From Mycoplasmopsis gallinacea (lineage in GTDB: Bacteria; Bacillota_I; Bacilli_A; Mycoplasmatales; Metamycoplasmataceae): 64,000 nt of DNA. The stretch is from contig NZ_LR214950.1 in the NCBI RefSeq assembly GCF_900660495.1, positions 62,001 to 126,000 of the forward strand, read 5' to 3'. The notes under the pieces were generated by a model, which searched no databases, was not told the DNA's origin, and was given only the letters and a program-made list of their open reading frames with translations. The position numbers were made by a program, and so were the translations under genes. Below are positions 21,797 through 32,689 of the stretch, in pieces (position 1 is the stretch's first letter; every line of letters begins with the position of its first letter).

Positions 21797-23832
21797 TAGT
21801 AAGTGATTCTAACATCTGCATAATTTATAATACCATCTTCAAAAGAAGGAAGCTCTAAGTAGTTTTGAATCAAGATTTTTTCGAATGTTTTCTCGCTAAG
21901 AGCGTTGTTTAAAATAACTGGAATATTGAAGTAATTATTAAAGGTATTAATTATTTTAATTTGCTCATAGGTAGTTTTGGTATTTAGGTAATTCAAAAAT
22001 TCATCTAAAGTTTTCAAGTTGATAAATTTTTGAATCGCTTCATCATTTGATAAATCTAAAAAATAACTAAAGCTTTGCACTGAGCGAAAATCATCTCAAA
22101 GGACTTTGAAAAAGCTCTCAAGTGAATTGTTTAAATAAGAAATATGGGTTTTTTTGAAAAAGTATGTTTTATTTGAATCATATTCTTCGATTTGAACATT
22201 TAAGTCAAAATTGTCATTTAAAAGATTTTTGTACCTTTCAAGAAGCAGTTTTTCCTTTTCTGAAAAGGTATCTAAAACCGGAATAATAAAACTAATATTA
22301 GCATTAGTATGAACTTGTTTAAATTTACTTATCATTGAAGCGATAATCTCTTTTAAAGCCTTAAAATTAGCGCTTTTAAGCTGTTTATTTAAATCAAGAA
22401 TGTTTTCTTTTTGATAATATACTTCTTTTTCAATAAAATAATTGCTTTGAAGGTTTTCAAAACTAGTTAAAGTTGATAAATAATAAGCTGCTGAAAGTGA
22501 ATCAAAATTATTGTTTTCTTGATCAATTCCTTGAAGTTGCACACTTGCAAGTGGCGCAACATTTCAGTAGTAATTACTATCGCTTAACTTAGCGATTGTG
22601 TATGGATTTAAAAGCATTGCAAGGGCTTTTTCAAAGGAAAATAATTCCTTTTTAGATAAAGAGTGTATGAAGTTTGCAAAATCATTATTAAAAGCATTAT
22701 TAGACTTATTAGCCTTAATATTGTGGTTATAAGTTCATTTAAAAATTGCATCTTTGCTGTTATATGAAACAACTTCATTGTATCCGTAAATATCTGAATA
22801 TTTGAGTACATTTTCTTGCTGTTTTGAATTTAAAGTGCTGTAATTAAGCATTGAAATTAAATTTTGACGGTAGGCTCTAAGTGACTGGATTCTAAATGTT
22901 TCTTCATCAAGTGACACTGGGTTATAATTAAAAATTATTTTTTCAAGCGAATCACTTGCATTATTAAAACTTTCATTAGCTGAATGGTCATTTTTTAAAA
23001 GAATTAACTTGTTAATTTCATTTTCACTAACAACATATGTACCTAAAAATAAGTCTTTTTGTCCCTGTGCCTGAGGTTGAAAAATAAAATTGTTCATTAC
23101 TTCATTTTGCACAAATAAATCAAGTTTTGCTTCTTTTTCCGCATTAGCAGCGCTAAAAATCAATTTATTATTTTGCATCATAAAAGTTACATTATATAAA
23201 TTCTTAATTTTTTCCAAGTAAGCTTGATTATTTAATAAATTATCAGCGATGTCGTTTGCTTTAAAATTAATTTTAGTTTGATTTACTTGTTTATCCACGT
23301 AAAAAAGATTATCTTTTAAATTAAATTCCACCTTGTTTGCTTGTTTAAGCTTATTTCAAAAATCAGGATTATTAATGGAAGTTTGGTTAGGCGAGCTAAC
23401 CGTTAAAATAGGTTTGCTATACCCGCTTCCTTTATCTGGTTTTGTTAAATTAAGACTATAATCACTATCAATAAAGCTAAATTGAGTTAAGTTTCCGTTA
23501 TTATCAGGTAAATAAATGACAATGCTATCTGCTAAATAAAAATTTAAAATCTTTTTGGTAATGCTATCAAAATTATTGTTAATTTTATCTTCGTGCACTT
23601 TTCCTTGGTAAGAATATGTGATAAGTGGTGCAAAAATAGTGCGAACTATTTCGTTATTAATGTAGCTATCACTAGGCTTTAGAGTTTGATTTTGATAAAG
23701 CATATTGGCTTGATTTTCATTTTTAATAAAGACATTATTAGCATGAATATTATCAAAATCAACACAAGAATTAGCCACAAAAGGAGTGCTAGAAGCAGCT
23801 ATTAAACTTAAAAAAGTTAATGTTTTTTTCAT
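21796..23832 (-). CDS. Oligopeptide-type ABC transporter substrate-binding lipoprotein
   Basis: 678 aa. The N-terminus MKKTLTFLSLIAASSTPFVANSC is a lipoprotein signal with Cys-23 as the lipidation site, so the mature protein sits on the outer face of the membrane. The body is long and helical with no clear motif. The call as an OppA-like binding protein rests on size, lipobox and position directly after oppB and oppC (8 nt after oppC). Several TGA(Trp) codons occur (NPDFWNKL, YYWNVAP, VLWDDF). Mycoplasma OppA proteins diverge strongly. A gene order with the lipoprotein last is unusual. The stop codon abuts the IS target duplication. Confidence 0.65.
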
Positions 23833-23840
23833 ATTCTACC

Positions 23841-24917
23841 TTAGATTTTTGGATAAAGTGCCATATTTAAACTTGCACCAATAATTTTAAAAATAACAAT
23901 TAAAGCAATCGAAATAACAATTGTGCTAATGCTTAAGTAATAATTGCTAAAATCTTCAATAATTTGTTTGTATAAATTCCCAATATTAATGTGTGAATTA
24001 ATATTTTCAACATTAAAAAAACTTAATGCTGCTAGAGAAAGAAAACTTAATGAAAGTTGGTCGCTAAAAAATGAAAGATTGTAAAAAACAATTTGCTTAA
24101 AAATAACTCTTAAAATAATTCTAGAATCTGAATAACCAATTGTTTTATAACCGTCAATATATGAAAGAATCTTAATTTCTTGACATTTGTGATAGCTAGT
24201 ATAAAAAATGCTAAAAAACCCAACAATAATTAAAAAGCAAATTGCTTTAGCTAACGAATAACCAAAAAGCAAGAACAAGCTAATTGTTAAAAATAAATAA
24301 GGAACCACAATTACTGCACTTAAAATAAAGTAACTACTTTTATAGAGCGCTTTATTAGAATAAAACCCAACTAAGCTACCAATTAAACTTCCAAAAAAGA
24401 GCTGAATTAAACCAGAAACAAAGGTAATTAAGAGAGTAATTAAAATTGAATCGGTCATTAAGGTGAAATTATCAATCCCAACTGAATTAGTTCCAAAGTA
24501 AGTTTTAAGTTCATCTTTAGGGCTTAAAAAACTTAAAACTTGATAAGGATTATATTTGATTATATAAAAAGATTTGTAGTTTGTAATTGACTCAAAATCA
24601 ACAATTCCTTTCTTATTTAAATTCATTAAATAATCTGTATCAGGTCCATTTTCAAAAGTTCGGCTAATAATCGGATTATTAAGTGGTGGAAGGTTATATA
24701 CCAAAGAAGAATCATAAATAGCTTTATCACTTTGATATGGAGAAAGAAAGTGATTAAGGACTAGTAAAAGTAAAAGTATAAGCAAGGCAAAAAGAGCAAC
24801 AATCACGCTTTTGCTTTTAAAAAAGCGTTTTCAATAAAGTTTTTGCTGCGAAATTAGCACTTTTGCGCTTGCAAAAGTTTGACTTTTGCTTGCAAAATTA
24901 AATTGATTAGCTTGCAT
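23841..24917 (-). CDS. oppC: ABC transporter permease, OppC/DppC type
   Basis: 358 aa. The first TM (about residues 33-55) follows a 30-residue cytoplasmic N-terminus. A ~90-residue external loop comes next (LNKKGIVDFESITNYKSF), then five TM segments. The EAA-type coupling loop reads SYIDGYKTIGYSDSRIILRVIF, matching the permease consensus that contacts the ATPase. The start ATG at 24917 overlaps the end of oppB by 11 nt. It would form the import channel with OppB. No ATPase gene (oppD/oppF) is adjacent. Confidence 0.75.
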
Positions 24918-25827
24918 TGCTTACTCCTTTACTTAAATAGCTTTCAAAATCAAGGCGTGCTTTGCTTGCTTTAACCAAAAACACTCTTTCAAAAGGATTG
25001 ATAATTTTTAAAATCACTTCAATTATAAGTTGTAAAAGCAAAATTAAAAGCGACATAGCGATTAAATAAATAAAAAATAAGTTTCCATTATTTTTTAAAG
25101 CGCTCATTAAAATAACACTAGTTCCTGGGATTTGAAAAATTCTTTCGACGATTAAATCAAAAGATAAAATGGTAGTAAAAATAATAAGTGTTGCTGGTAA
25201 AAAGCTAATAAAAGTATTTTTAAAAACGGATTTAAAGTAAATTTCAACCTTACCAAACCCTTGAGCTTTTAAAAACTTATTATATTCATTACTTAGTTCA
25301 ACAATTACAGAATTACGCACAAAAATAGCAAATACGCTTGCACAAATGACAATAATAAGTAAATTCGGAATAATTAAAGATAAAAAAGAAACGTAGCTAT
25401 TAGCTATTTGTGTTTCAACATAAATGGAAGGAAGATCAATTTGCTCGGCAAAAACTACTAAAATTGGTGCAATTACAAAAACTGGCAATGCACTAAAAAT
25501 ATAAATAATTAAGTTAGAATATTGCGTAATTTTTGATTTATAAAAATATCCTGAAATAGTTCCGATGATAAAACCTAAAATTAAAGACATTCCAAAGGAA
25601 GGTAGAATAACTTTCATTGAATTATTAAAATAAAGCCCAAAGATGCTCGTTTCGCTAGCTAAAAAGATTTTGAAAGAGAATAATTTGAAGGTAAATATAG
25701 CGAAATTATAAGAAAGATTTAAACTATTGATGTTAATTAATAAAAATGCTAATAAAGTGATTGTTATAATGCTTAAAACACCTAAAAGTAGGTCTTTTAA
25801 AAATAATTGATAGAAGTACCTAATCAT
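24907..25827 (-). CDS. oppB: ABC transporter permease, OppB/DppB type
   Basis: 306 aa with six predicted TM segments. The EAA loop is NEYNKFLKAQGFGKVEIYFKS, followed by FLPATLIIFTTILSFDLIVERIFQIPG, the OppB/DppB signature (ERIF-PG). The N-terminus (MIRYFYQLFLKDLLLGVLS) matches the usual first TM. It is the first gene of the oppB-oppC-lipoprotein unit and lies after the ptsH terminator. Substrate probably peptides, by family. Confidence 0.8.
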   Translation of the reverse strand: MIRYFYQLFLKDLLLGVLSIITITLLAFLLININSLNLSYNFAIFTFKLFSFKIFLASETSIFGLYFNNSMKVILPSFGMSLILGFIIGTISGYFYKSKITQYSNLIIYIFSALPVFVIAPILVVFAEQIDLPSIYVETQIANSYVSFLSLIIPNLLIIVICASVFAIFVRNSVIVELSNEYNKFLKAQGFGKVEIYFKSVFKNTFISFLPATLIIFTTILSFDLIVERIFQIPGTSVILMSALKNNGNLFFIYLIAMSLLILLLQLIIEVILKIINPFERVFLVKASKARLDFESYLSKGVSNAS

Positions 25828-25846
25828 AACAGCCTAAAATAATAAA

Positions 25847-25868
25847 AAGTTGCTTAAAAAAGCAACTT
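25847..25868 (-). terminator. Terminator of ptsH
   Basis: On the minus strand AAGTTGCTT and AAGCAACTT form a 9-bp stem followed by TTTATTATTTT, between ptsH and oppB. Confidence 0.75.
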
Positions 25869-25873
25869 AGGTT

Positions 25874-26140
25874 TTAATCGATTAAATTGTTTGATTTTAA
25901 TGCTTCTTGAAGAGCAGCCATAGCAGCTTCTTCATCTTCACCACTAATTTTGATTGTAACTTCAGCACCGCTTTTAACACCAAGAGCCATGATGTTCATA
26001 ATTGATTTTAAGTTTCCTTCTTTTCCACCTGATGATAATTTAGCATCTGATTTGAATTTTGATGCTGTGCTAACAATTAAAGTAGCAGGACGTGCGTGTA
26101 ATCCAATTGGATCAATAATTTTACATGTAAATTCTTTCAT
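25874..26140 (-). CDS. ptsH: Phosphocarrier protein HPr
   Basis: 88 aa. It carries phosphate from Enzyme I to the sugar-specific IIA proteins, here including the IIA at 38763-39107. The active-site His is in PIGLHARPATLIV (about residue 15). The regulatory Ser is in GNLKSIMNIMALG (about residue 46). It has its own promoter and terminator, so it is expressed independently of ptsI, which is not in the window. Confidence 0.97.
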   Translation of the reverse strand: MKEFTCKIIDPIGLHARPATLIVSTASKFKSDAKLSSGGKEGNLKSIMNIMALGVKSGAEVTIKISGEDEEAAMAALQEALKSNNLID

Positions 26141-26207
26141 ATTTTATCCTTTCTATTTTAATACCTAACTTTAGTATTTATTTTAGATTAATCAACAATG
26201 TAATAAC

Positions 26208-26213
26208 ATTATA
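26208..26213 (-). promoter_or_regulatory. -10 box of ptsH
   Basis: Minus-strand TATAAT preceded by TATGG (extended -10 like). It lies about 67 nt upstream of the ptsH start, leaving a leader that carries an AAAGGAT ribosome site. Confidence 0.55.
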
Positions 26214-26236
26214 CCATATTTCGTGTGTAATTAATA

Positions 26237-27748
26237 TTATATCAACGGTTTAGTTAAATCAAAGATGAATTTTTCGATAACGTTATATTCTCCAGTAAGG
26301 TTTCCGAGGTTTGAAATCTCAACGCAATTCTTACGGTATATTTCAAAAATTTGATTAATTTGCCTAGTAGCTTCACCAGCGATAATATCCATTGTTTCAT
26401 ATTGAGAAAACATGCTTCGGCTATCCATATTATTTGTACCCATTCAGGCAATTTCGTTATCCACTAACCCCATTTTGGAATGGAGAAAATGATCTTTATA
26501 AATTCAAATTTTAAGACCATATTTTCGAAGTTCATTGAGTTGATTTAGAGTAATTTTATAAACCATTTTTTTATCCGGAAGGCCTGGAATGAAAATTTCC
26601 ACATCAACTCCACTTTTTAAAGCTAAAATGATTTGTTTGGTAAGTGCACTTGTAATTGAAAAATAAGGAGTAGCAATCTTGATTGATTTTTTAGCCATTG
26701 CAAACATTTTAAGTCAATAAAATTCAGCTTCAGATTCTTCAAATGAAGGTGAATCTGAAACAAATAAAAGATCATTTTTGAAATTATTTAAGTTATAACC
26801 ATGTTTGTAATATAAATAATTTTCCAGCTCCATATCTTTGTGCGTAATTGACTTTCACATCTTAACAAAATGAAGATTGTAATTATTGACGTATGGGCCT
26901 ACAATTCGGTAGTTAATATCAATTCAATGTCCATATTTTTTTGAAAGAGATGCATATTCATCAGAGATGTTATTTCCACCTGAAAATACTATTGAAGAAT
27001 CAATTAAAATGAATTTTTGGTGGTTTCTTGAAAAGCTTGAGCTATTGATAAAAGGGTAGTAAATTTTACCAATATAACCAATTTGCACTCCTAATTTTTT
27101 TAATTTCCGAATTTTATGTTTTTGTGAAAACATAGCTCCAAAATCATCAATGAGCCACTTAATTTCAACCCCCTCAAGGGCTTTTTCTTTTAAAAGTTCA
27201 ATAAATTCAGTAGCTATTTCACTTTTTTTGATAATGTAAGTAATAATGAAAATTGACTTTTTAGCTTTTTTGATTTGATCAAGCAACACTTCATAAAAAC
27301 GATAACCATCAGAATAAATATCAATTGCACCTGGAAGCGAACTTTTTTCACGAATTCTTTCATAAGGGTGAATTATTTCATTATGACGGTTAGCATTTTC
27401 AATAATACCTTTAGATTCGTAATATCTTAATTTATATTTTGGATCATTTTCAAGTTTTAATTCAATTTTGTTTCTTGTCATAAAACCGAATGCTAAAAAT
27501 AGAAAATGTCCAATGACAGGAATGAATAAAATCAAGTAAATTCAGCTCATTTTAGCTTCAATTTGGCGATTTTGCTTAATGATAATTAAAGCGAAAGCAC
27601 AATTTAAAATATATAAAACGAAAATTAAAACTGAAATATAACTTTCGTTTACAACTGTAATTAAAACACTTATCCCAAAGACAACAAGTGCAAAAATAAT
27701 TGATTGTAGGATAAAAATTAAAATCCTACTGATATTGATTTTCTTCAT
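26237..27748 (-). CDS. cls: Cardiolipin synthase (phospholipase D family)
   Basis: 503 aa. Two TM segments lie at residues ~8-30 and 35-57, with a third hydrophobic stretch at IYLILFIPVIGHFLF. Two HKD motifs follow: HQKFILIDSS (about 245) with GGNN after it, and HSKMGLVDNE (about 419) with GTNNMDSRS after it. It joins two phosphatidylglycerol molecules into cardiolipin in the membrane. Several TGA(Trp) codons split the apparent frame. It lies 2 nt after rpiB and is probably co-transcribed with it. Confidence 0.93.
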
Positions 27749-27750
27749 CT

Positions 27751-28188
27751 TTATTTATCAAGTTCTTCAATTCTTTGAATGTGTCTTCCACCTTCAAATT
27801 CTGTTTTGATGTATTCATCAACAATTTGCTCTGCAAGTTCTGGAGCAATTTGTCTTCCACCAAAAACAAGAACATTAGCATCATTGTGTTGTTTTGCTAA
27901 ATGAGCATCTTCAAGCGAAGTAACTCTTGCGGCTCTAATTCCTTTATGTCTATTTAAAGCATAAGAAATTCCAAGACCTGTTCCACAAACACCAATTCCA
28001 AAAGCAGGTTTGTTTTGATAAACATATTCTGCAAGTTCTTTCCCTTTTTCAGCGTAACTTACTGATTTTTGATCAGTTTCAGGACCTAAGTCAACAACTT
28101 CATATCCTAATTTTTGAACATATTTAGCAAGTTCATCTTTAAGTAAAAATCCAGCATGATCACTTGCTAAAGCAACAACTTTTTTCAT
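27751..28188 (-). CDS. rpiB: Ribose-5-phosphate isomerase B
   Basis: 145 aa, the usual RpiB length. Motifs are ASDHAGFLLKDEL (Asp/His of the active site), GIGVCGTGLGISYALNRHKGIRAA (catalytic Cys) and HNDANVLVFGGR. It interconverts ribulose-5-P and ribose-5-P in the pentose pathway. It starts after AAAGGAG and heads an rpiB-cls unit. LacA/LacB are related, but the single short subunit with CGTGLGIS fits RpiB. Confidence 0.93.
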   Translation of the reverse strand: MKKVVALASDHAGFLLKDELAKYVQKLGYEVVDLGPETDQKSVSYAEKGKELAEYVYQNKPAFGIGVCGTGLGISYALNRHKGIRAARVTSLEDAHLAKQHNDANVLVFGGRQIAPELAEQIVDEYIKTEFEGGRHIQRIEELDK

Positions 28189-28217
28189 AATAAACTCCTT
28201 TAAAAAATGTTAATTAA

Positions 28218-28223
28218 ATTATA
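28218..28223 (-). promoter_or_regulatory. -10 box of rpiB-cls
   Basis: Minus-strand TATAAT lies 29 nt upstream of the rpiB ATG, with AAAGGAG between. Confidence 0.6.
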
Positions 28224-28399
28224 ACTTATTTGCTTTATTTTGCTTAAAACTAAGATGTAAAATCTTATTAAGCAGCAAACAGAATCTAACTATGTGCACT
28301 ATTTAAAGTGGAAAATACAAAAATTGAAAAACTAGAAAATTAATTTAGTAATTATGAGACTTTTTAACAAACAAATTAGGGCTATAAAATAATTATTAG

Positions 28400-28405
28400 T
28401 ATAAT
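28400..28405 (+). promoter_or_regulatory. -10 box of hsdR
   Basis: TATAAT lies 36 nt before the hsdR ATG. An AGAGAGG ribosome site lies between. Confidence 0.6.
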
Positions 28406-28441
28406 TTTATTAATGTAATTTCATAATAAGAGAGGTCAAAT

Positions 28442-31400
28442 ATGCAACAGTATAAAAAAATTATGCAAGATAGCGAAAAAACAGTTGTTGCTGATGTTTT
28501 AGAATTGCAACTCCCAAAAAGAGAAACTAAATATCAAACAGAAGCTGATCTTGAAAAAGAATTTATTCAACTTTTAATTAATCAAGGTTATGAATATAAA
28601 GAAATCAAAAACAATGATGATTTAAAAGCTAACTTTAGAAAATGCATTGAAAAATTAAATGATTATCAGTTCAAAAGTGAAAAAGAATGAAGAAACTTTT
28701 ATGACCAAGTAATTAATTCAAAAGCTGGTGTTGAAGAAAAAACTCAAATGATTCAAAAAGATAGAGTTTTTTCAGTTGATTTAGATAATGGAGAAAAGAA
28801 AAACATCTGAATTTTAGATACAAAACACATTCACAAAAATCACCTTCAAGTAATTCATCAATATCAAGCTAATGCTGTGAATGTCAAAAATCGTTATGAC
28901 GTAACTATTTTAGTTAACGGTCTTCCGCTTGTGCATTTAGAACTTAAAAGAAGGGGTGTTTCAATTAAGGAAGCTTTTGGTCAAATTCAAAGATACCAAA
29001 AAGAAAGCTTTGATAGTGAAGATGGATTTTTTGACTTTATTCAAATTTTCGTTATTTCAAATGGTTTTGAAACTAAATATTATTCAAATACTACTAGAAA
29101 ATTAGCTATAAAAGGCTCAAATCACCGTAAAGCTAAAGACAATGAAACTGTTAGAAAAGACATTAAATCTTTTGAATACACTTCATATTGAACTGATGAG
29201 AAAAACAATAAAATTTCTGATTTAATGGCTTTTGGTCGTTCATTTTTTAGCAAAATTACTATTTTAAACTTACTTGTTAAATATTGTGTATTTGACGAAA
29301 ACAAAATTCTTTTAGTTATGCGTCCATATCAAATTACAGCTGTTGAAAAAATCATTCAAAAAATTAAAACTTCAACTTTTGAAGGAACCCAAGGAACTAA
29401 TAGAGCTGGTGGTTATATTTGACACACCACAGGGAGTGGGAAAACTTTAACTTCATTTAAAACCGCAGAACGCGTAAAAGAAGAACTTACTGACATTAAA
29501 AAAGTTGTTTTTGTTGTTGATAGAAGAGATTTAGATTACCAAACAATTCGTGAATATCAACGTTTTGATGGTGAATTTGCTACCGGAGTTAATAAATCAA
29601 ATGATTTAAAACAACTTCTTGAATCAGATAAAAATGCAGTTATTGTTGTAACTATTCAAAAACTTACTAACTTTGTTAAAAATAATTCAAATTCAATTGC
29701 ATATAAAGAAAATGTGGTATTTATTTTTGATGAATGCCACCGTTCTCAATTTGGAAAAATGCACAAAATCATTACAAATAAATTTAAAAAATACCACCTT
29801 TTTGGATTTACCGGAACTCCTATTTTTGAAAACAATTCAACCTTTAAGGACTTAAAGAAAAACTTAATTACTACTGATACCCTTTTTGGTGACAGATTGC
29901 ATACTTACACTATTGTTAATGCTATTGATGATGGTACTGTTTTACCATTTAAAATTGATTATGTTAAAACTGTTGTTGCTAAAAATGAAAATGAAATTGA
30001 ATCCAAATTAGTTCGCGAAATTGATACAAAAGCAGTTAGGCTTGCTCCAAAAAGAATATCTAAGATTGTAGGATATATTTTAAATCACTTTGACCAAAAA
30101 ACAATGAGTGGTGAAAATGATAAAGCTTATGAATTTAATGTTGTCACTAACACTGAGCAAATTGCTAAAAATAGAAAAAGCAAAGTGGTAAAGCAACTTG
30201 AAAGAATCAAAGGATTTAACTCAATTTTTGCAGTTGAAAGCATTGAGTTTGCCCGTAAATACTACTTAGAATTCAGAAAACAGCTCCAAGAAGCTAATAA
30301 TGAAAAATTTAAAATAGCAACTATTTTTACCTATGATCCTAACCAAGAAAATGATGGAACATTCGGAAGCATTGATGATGAAGATTTTTCACATTTCCAA
30401 ACCCTTTCAGCTAATGATAAAGAGTTTTTAAGCGAAGCGATTAATGATTATAATAAGCAATTTGCTTCTTCATTTAACATCGATTCGCAAGAAGGATTTA
30501 TGAACTATTACAAAGACGTTTCACTTAGAATGAAAAACAAGCAAATCGATCTTTTAATTGTTGTTAATATGTTTTTAACTGGGTTTGATTCAACTACTTT
30601 AAATACTTTATGACTTGATAAAAATTTAAGACAACACGGACTTATTCAAGCATTTTCAAGAACTAACAGGATTTTAAACTCAATTAAAACCTTCGGAAAT
30701 ATTGTTACATTTAGAAACATTGCAGCTGAAACTGAAGAAGCAATTCGCCTTTTCGGAGATGAAAGCAATAAAAACATTATCTTATTAAAAGATTATAAAG
30801 ATTACATTGATGGTTATCACGATCCAAATAAAGATGAAATAGTTAAAGGTTATCGTGAATTAACTGATAAGCTCAAAAAAGATTTCCCTCTTTCTAATGA
30901 TCACCAAAGCAAAATTGAGTTATTACACCTTGTTAGTTCATCAGATCAGAGCAAAAAAGAATTTGTTCAAACTTTTAATGAAATACTTAAAATGAGAAAT
31001 GTTCTTAAAACATTTGATGAATTTTCTAAGGAAGCAAATACCTTTTTAGACGAACGTTTGATTCAAGATTATGAATCGCTTTATCTTGGAATCGAGCAAG
31101 AAGCTCGTAAAAATAGAGAAGCTCAAAAAGAAAGCATTTTAGATGAAGTGGAGTTTGTTGTCGAACTTATTAAACAAGACGAAATTAACATCGATTACAT
31201 TTTGGCAGTTATTTCTAAAGACATTGAATTAAAAAGAAAAATTGATGATCAAATTAAAAATGATATCGCATCTAAAGTTGAGGCTAGCCCTACTCTTAGA
31301 AATAAAAAAGAACTTATTTTAAAATTCATTGACAAAATTAGTTTACTTAAAGATGTTGATCAGTTAGATTTAGAAGAAATTTTAGATCAAATCAACAACA

Positions 31401-31681
31401 AGTGAGGGGATCACGCTAAAACTGAATATGAAAAAGAATTAAACATTGCTATTGAGGAATTAAATCTTAAAAAATATGAAACTGAAGAATATATGAAAGA
31501 TTCATTCCTCAATGGTGAAATGAAATATGAAGGTCCAGGCCTTGGAAGAGTAATTCAAAGTACTGGATGACTTCAAGTTAATGATTCTGCTAAAGAAAAT
31601 CGTTGACATAAAAAAGAAAAAGCATACCTTAGACTTTCTGAAATTTTCAGAAAATATTATGGTCTTGTAGATGGTGAATAA
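28442..31681 (+). CDS. hsdR: Type I restriction endonuclease subunit R (solitary)
   Basis: 1079 aa, intact with TGA as Trp. The N-terminal nuclease is of PD-(D/E)xK type (YDVTILVNGLPLVHLELKRRG, about residue 150-170). The SF2 translocase has Walker A HTTGSGKTLTSF (~330), DECHRSQFG (~431), FTGTPIF and a C-terminal helicase block MFLTGFDS...LIQAFSRTNR (~710-735). A helical C-terminus presumably contacts HsdM. HsdR translocates DNA and cleaves it when joined to HsdM2HsdS. No hsdM or hsdS is nearby: rpiB lies upstream and anmK downstream. It therefore depends on partners elsewhere or is a remnant of a broken system. Confidence 0.92.
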
Positions 31682-31811
31682 TTAATAAATTAAGAAATTT
31701 TGACTTATATTTTTAAGAAATTATTATGAAATAAAAGTAATTATTTGTTATTTCTATTTCGTAATAATTTTTCTTTTATTTAATAAAATTTAATAAATAT
31801 TTACTGGAAGA

Positions 31812-31964
31812 ATGATAATTAGCAACAATCACAGAGAAACTCAAAAAATGCCTATTGAAAAAATCTCATACAACAATACAAAAGATCAAATTATCAAAAT
31901 ATATCACAAAAACCTACAAAAAGAAATTGATTCTCAGTTTGATCAAATATTTCATAAAAAATAG
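31812..31964 (+). CDS. Small ORF, 50 aa, doubtful
   Basis: ATG-started frame (MIISNNHRETQKMPIEKI... to FDQIFHKK), charged and helical, ending just before a terminator. A GGAAG lies 3 nt upstream, which is too close for an ideal ribosome site. It may be a real small gene or the tail of a decayed one. The remainder of 31682-32025 is AT-rich spacer plus the terminator. Confidence 0.3.
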   Translation: MIISNNHRETQKMPIEKISYNNTKDQIIKIYHKNLQKEIDSQFDQIFHKK

Positions 31965-31970
31965 CTTATA

Positions 31971-32007
31971 AAAACGAATAACCTTTACTTTTAGGGTTAT
32001 TCGTTTT
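31971..32007. terminator. Bidirectional terminator between hsdR and anmK
   Basis: AAAACGAATAACC pairs with GGTTATTCGTTTT (13 bp) with an 11-nt loop. The same CGAATA stem is used at 19801 and in both IS elements. Confidence 0.85.
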
Positions 32008-32025
32008 ATTTAAGGATTTTGTAAC

Positions 32026-32597
32026 TTAATAAGGAGCAATCTTTCCTAAAATTGCCGGTCTTTTAGCACCTGTTGCACTTGGTACATTTGAAGACTTCTT
32101 GCTATATGTAAGATATCCAAGAATAGCAAATGCCATTGCTTCTTTAGCATCAGAATTAATTCCAAGTTCATCAATTAAATTAACTTTTACATCAGGAATA
32201 AGGTCTTGTAAATGTTTCATTAATACTTTGTTATGACCTCCACCTCCCGAGATAAATACTTGGTATTTTTTGTCTTTCTTAAACACAAAATCTTTGTATG
32301 AATTAGCAATTGCTAAAGCAGTAAAGTAAGTTAAAGAACGAATTAGATCATACTTATTATAATTAGGAAAATCTGCAATTAATTTTTTGATAAATGCTTT
32401 AGTATACTTTTCTCTTCCAGTGCTTTTAGGAGGCTTAATTTTATAATATGGATCATTAAGGAGGTAATTTATTATCTCGTTTTGCACTGTTCCACTAGAG
32501 GCAAATTCACCACCAGCATCATATGGTTTGTTAAATAAAATTTGAGCAGTATAATCAATTAAAACATTTCCTGGACCATTATCAAAAGCAAAAACAT
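32026..32597 (-). pseudogene. anmK: anmK 3' fragment (anhydro-MurNAc kinase C-terminal half), split by IS
   Basis: The fragment reads FDNGPGNVLIDYTAQ, YDAGGEFASSGTV and QVFISGGGGHNKVLMKHL, the C-terminal half of AnmK with its sugar- and ATP-binding GGGxxN motif. It ends LGKIAPY. The 5' half lies at 34443-35027 across an IS element. Removing the IS plus one 17-bp duplication restores a single frame of exactly 380 codons (379 aa), the normal family length. AnmK phosphorylates 1,6-anhydro-MurNAc to MurNAc-6-P. The insertion falls at the conserved AFDNGPGN motif, so no working kinase can be made. Confidence 0.9.
32581..32597. repeat. 17-bp target site duplication, left copy
   Basis: ATCAAAAGCAAAAACAT, identical to 34443-34459 on the other side of the IS. 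Confidence 0.9.
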
Positions 32598-32623
32598 CCT
32601 GAGTTTCCAAGTTGAGACACTAT

Positions 32624-32664
32624 AAAAAACGAATACAGCTATAAATAAGGTGTATTCGTTTTTT
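32624..32664 (-). terminator. Terminator of transposase 2
   Basis: AAAAAACGAATAC pairs with GTATTCGTTTTTT on both strands, just after the transposase stop at 32690. Confidence 0.8.
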
Positions 32665-32689
32665 TACATTTAAAATTACACACATAGAA

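Noticed and set aside
28442-31681. Apparent break-up of hsdR into several short frames
   Set aside because: All breaks are TGA at Trp positions; under code 4 the gene is intact.
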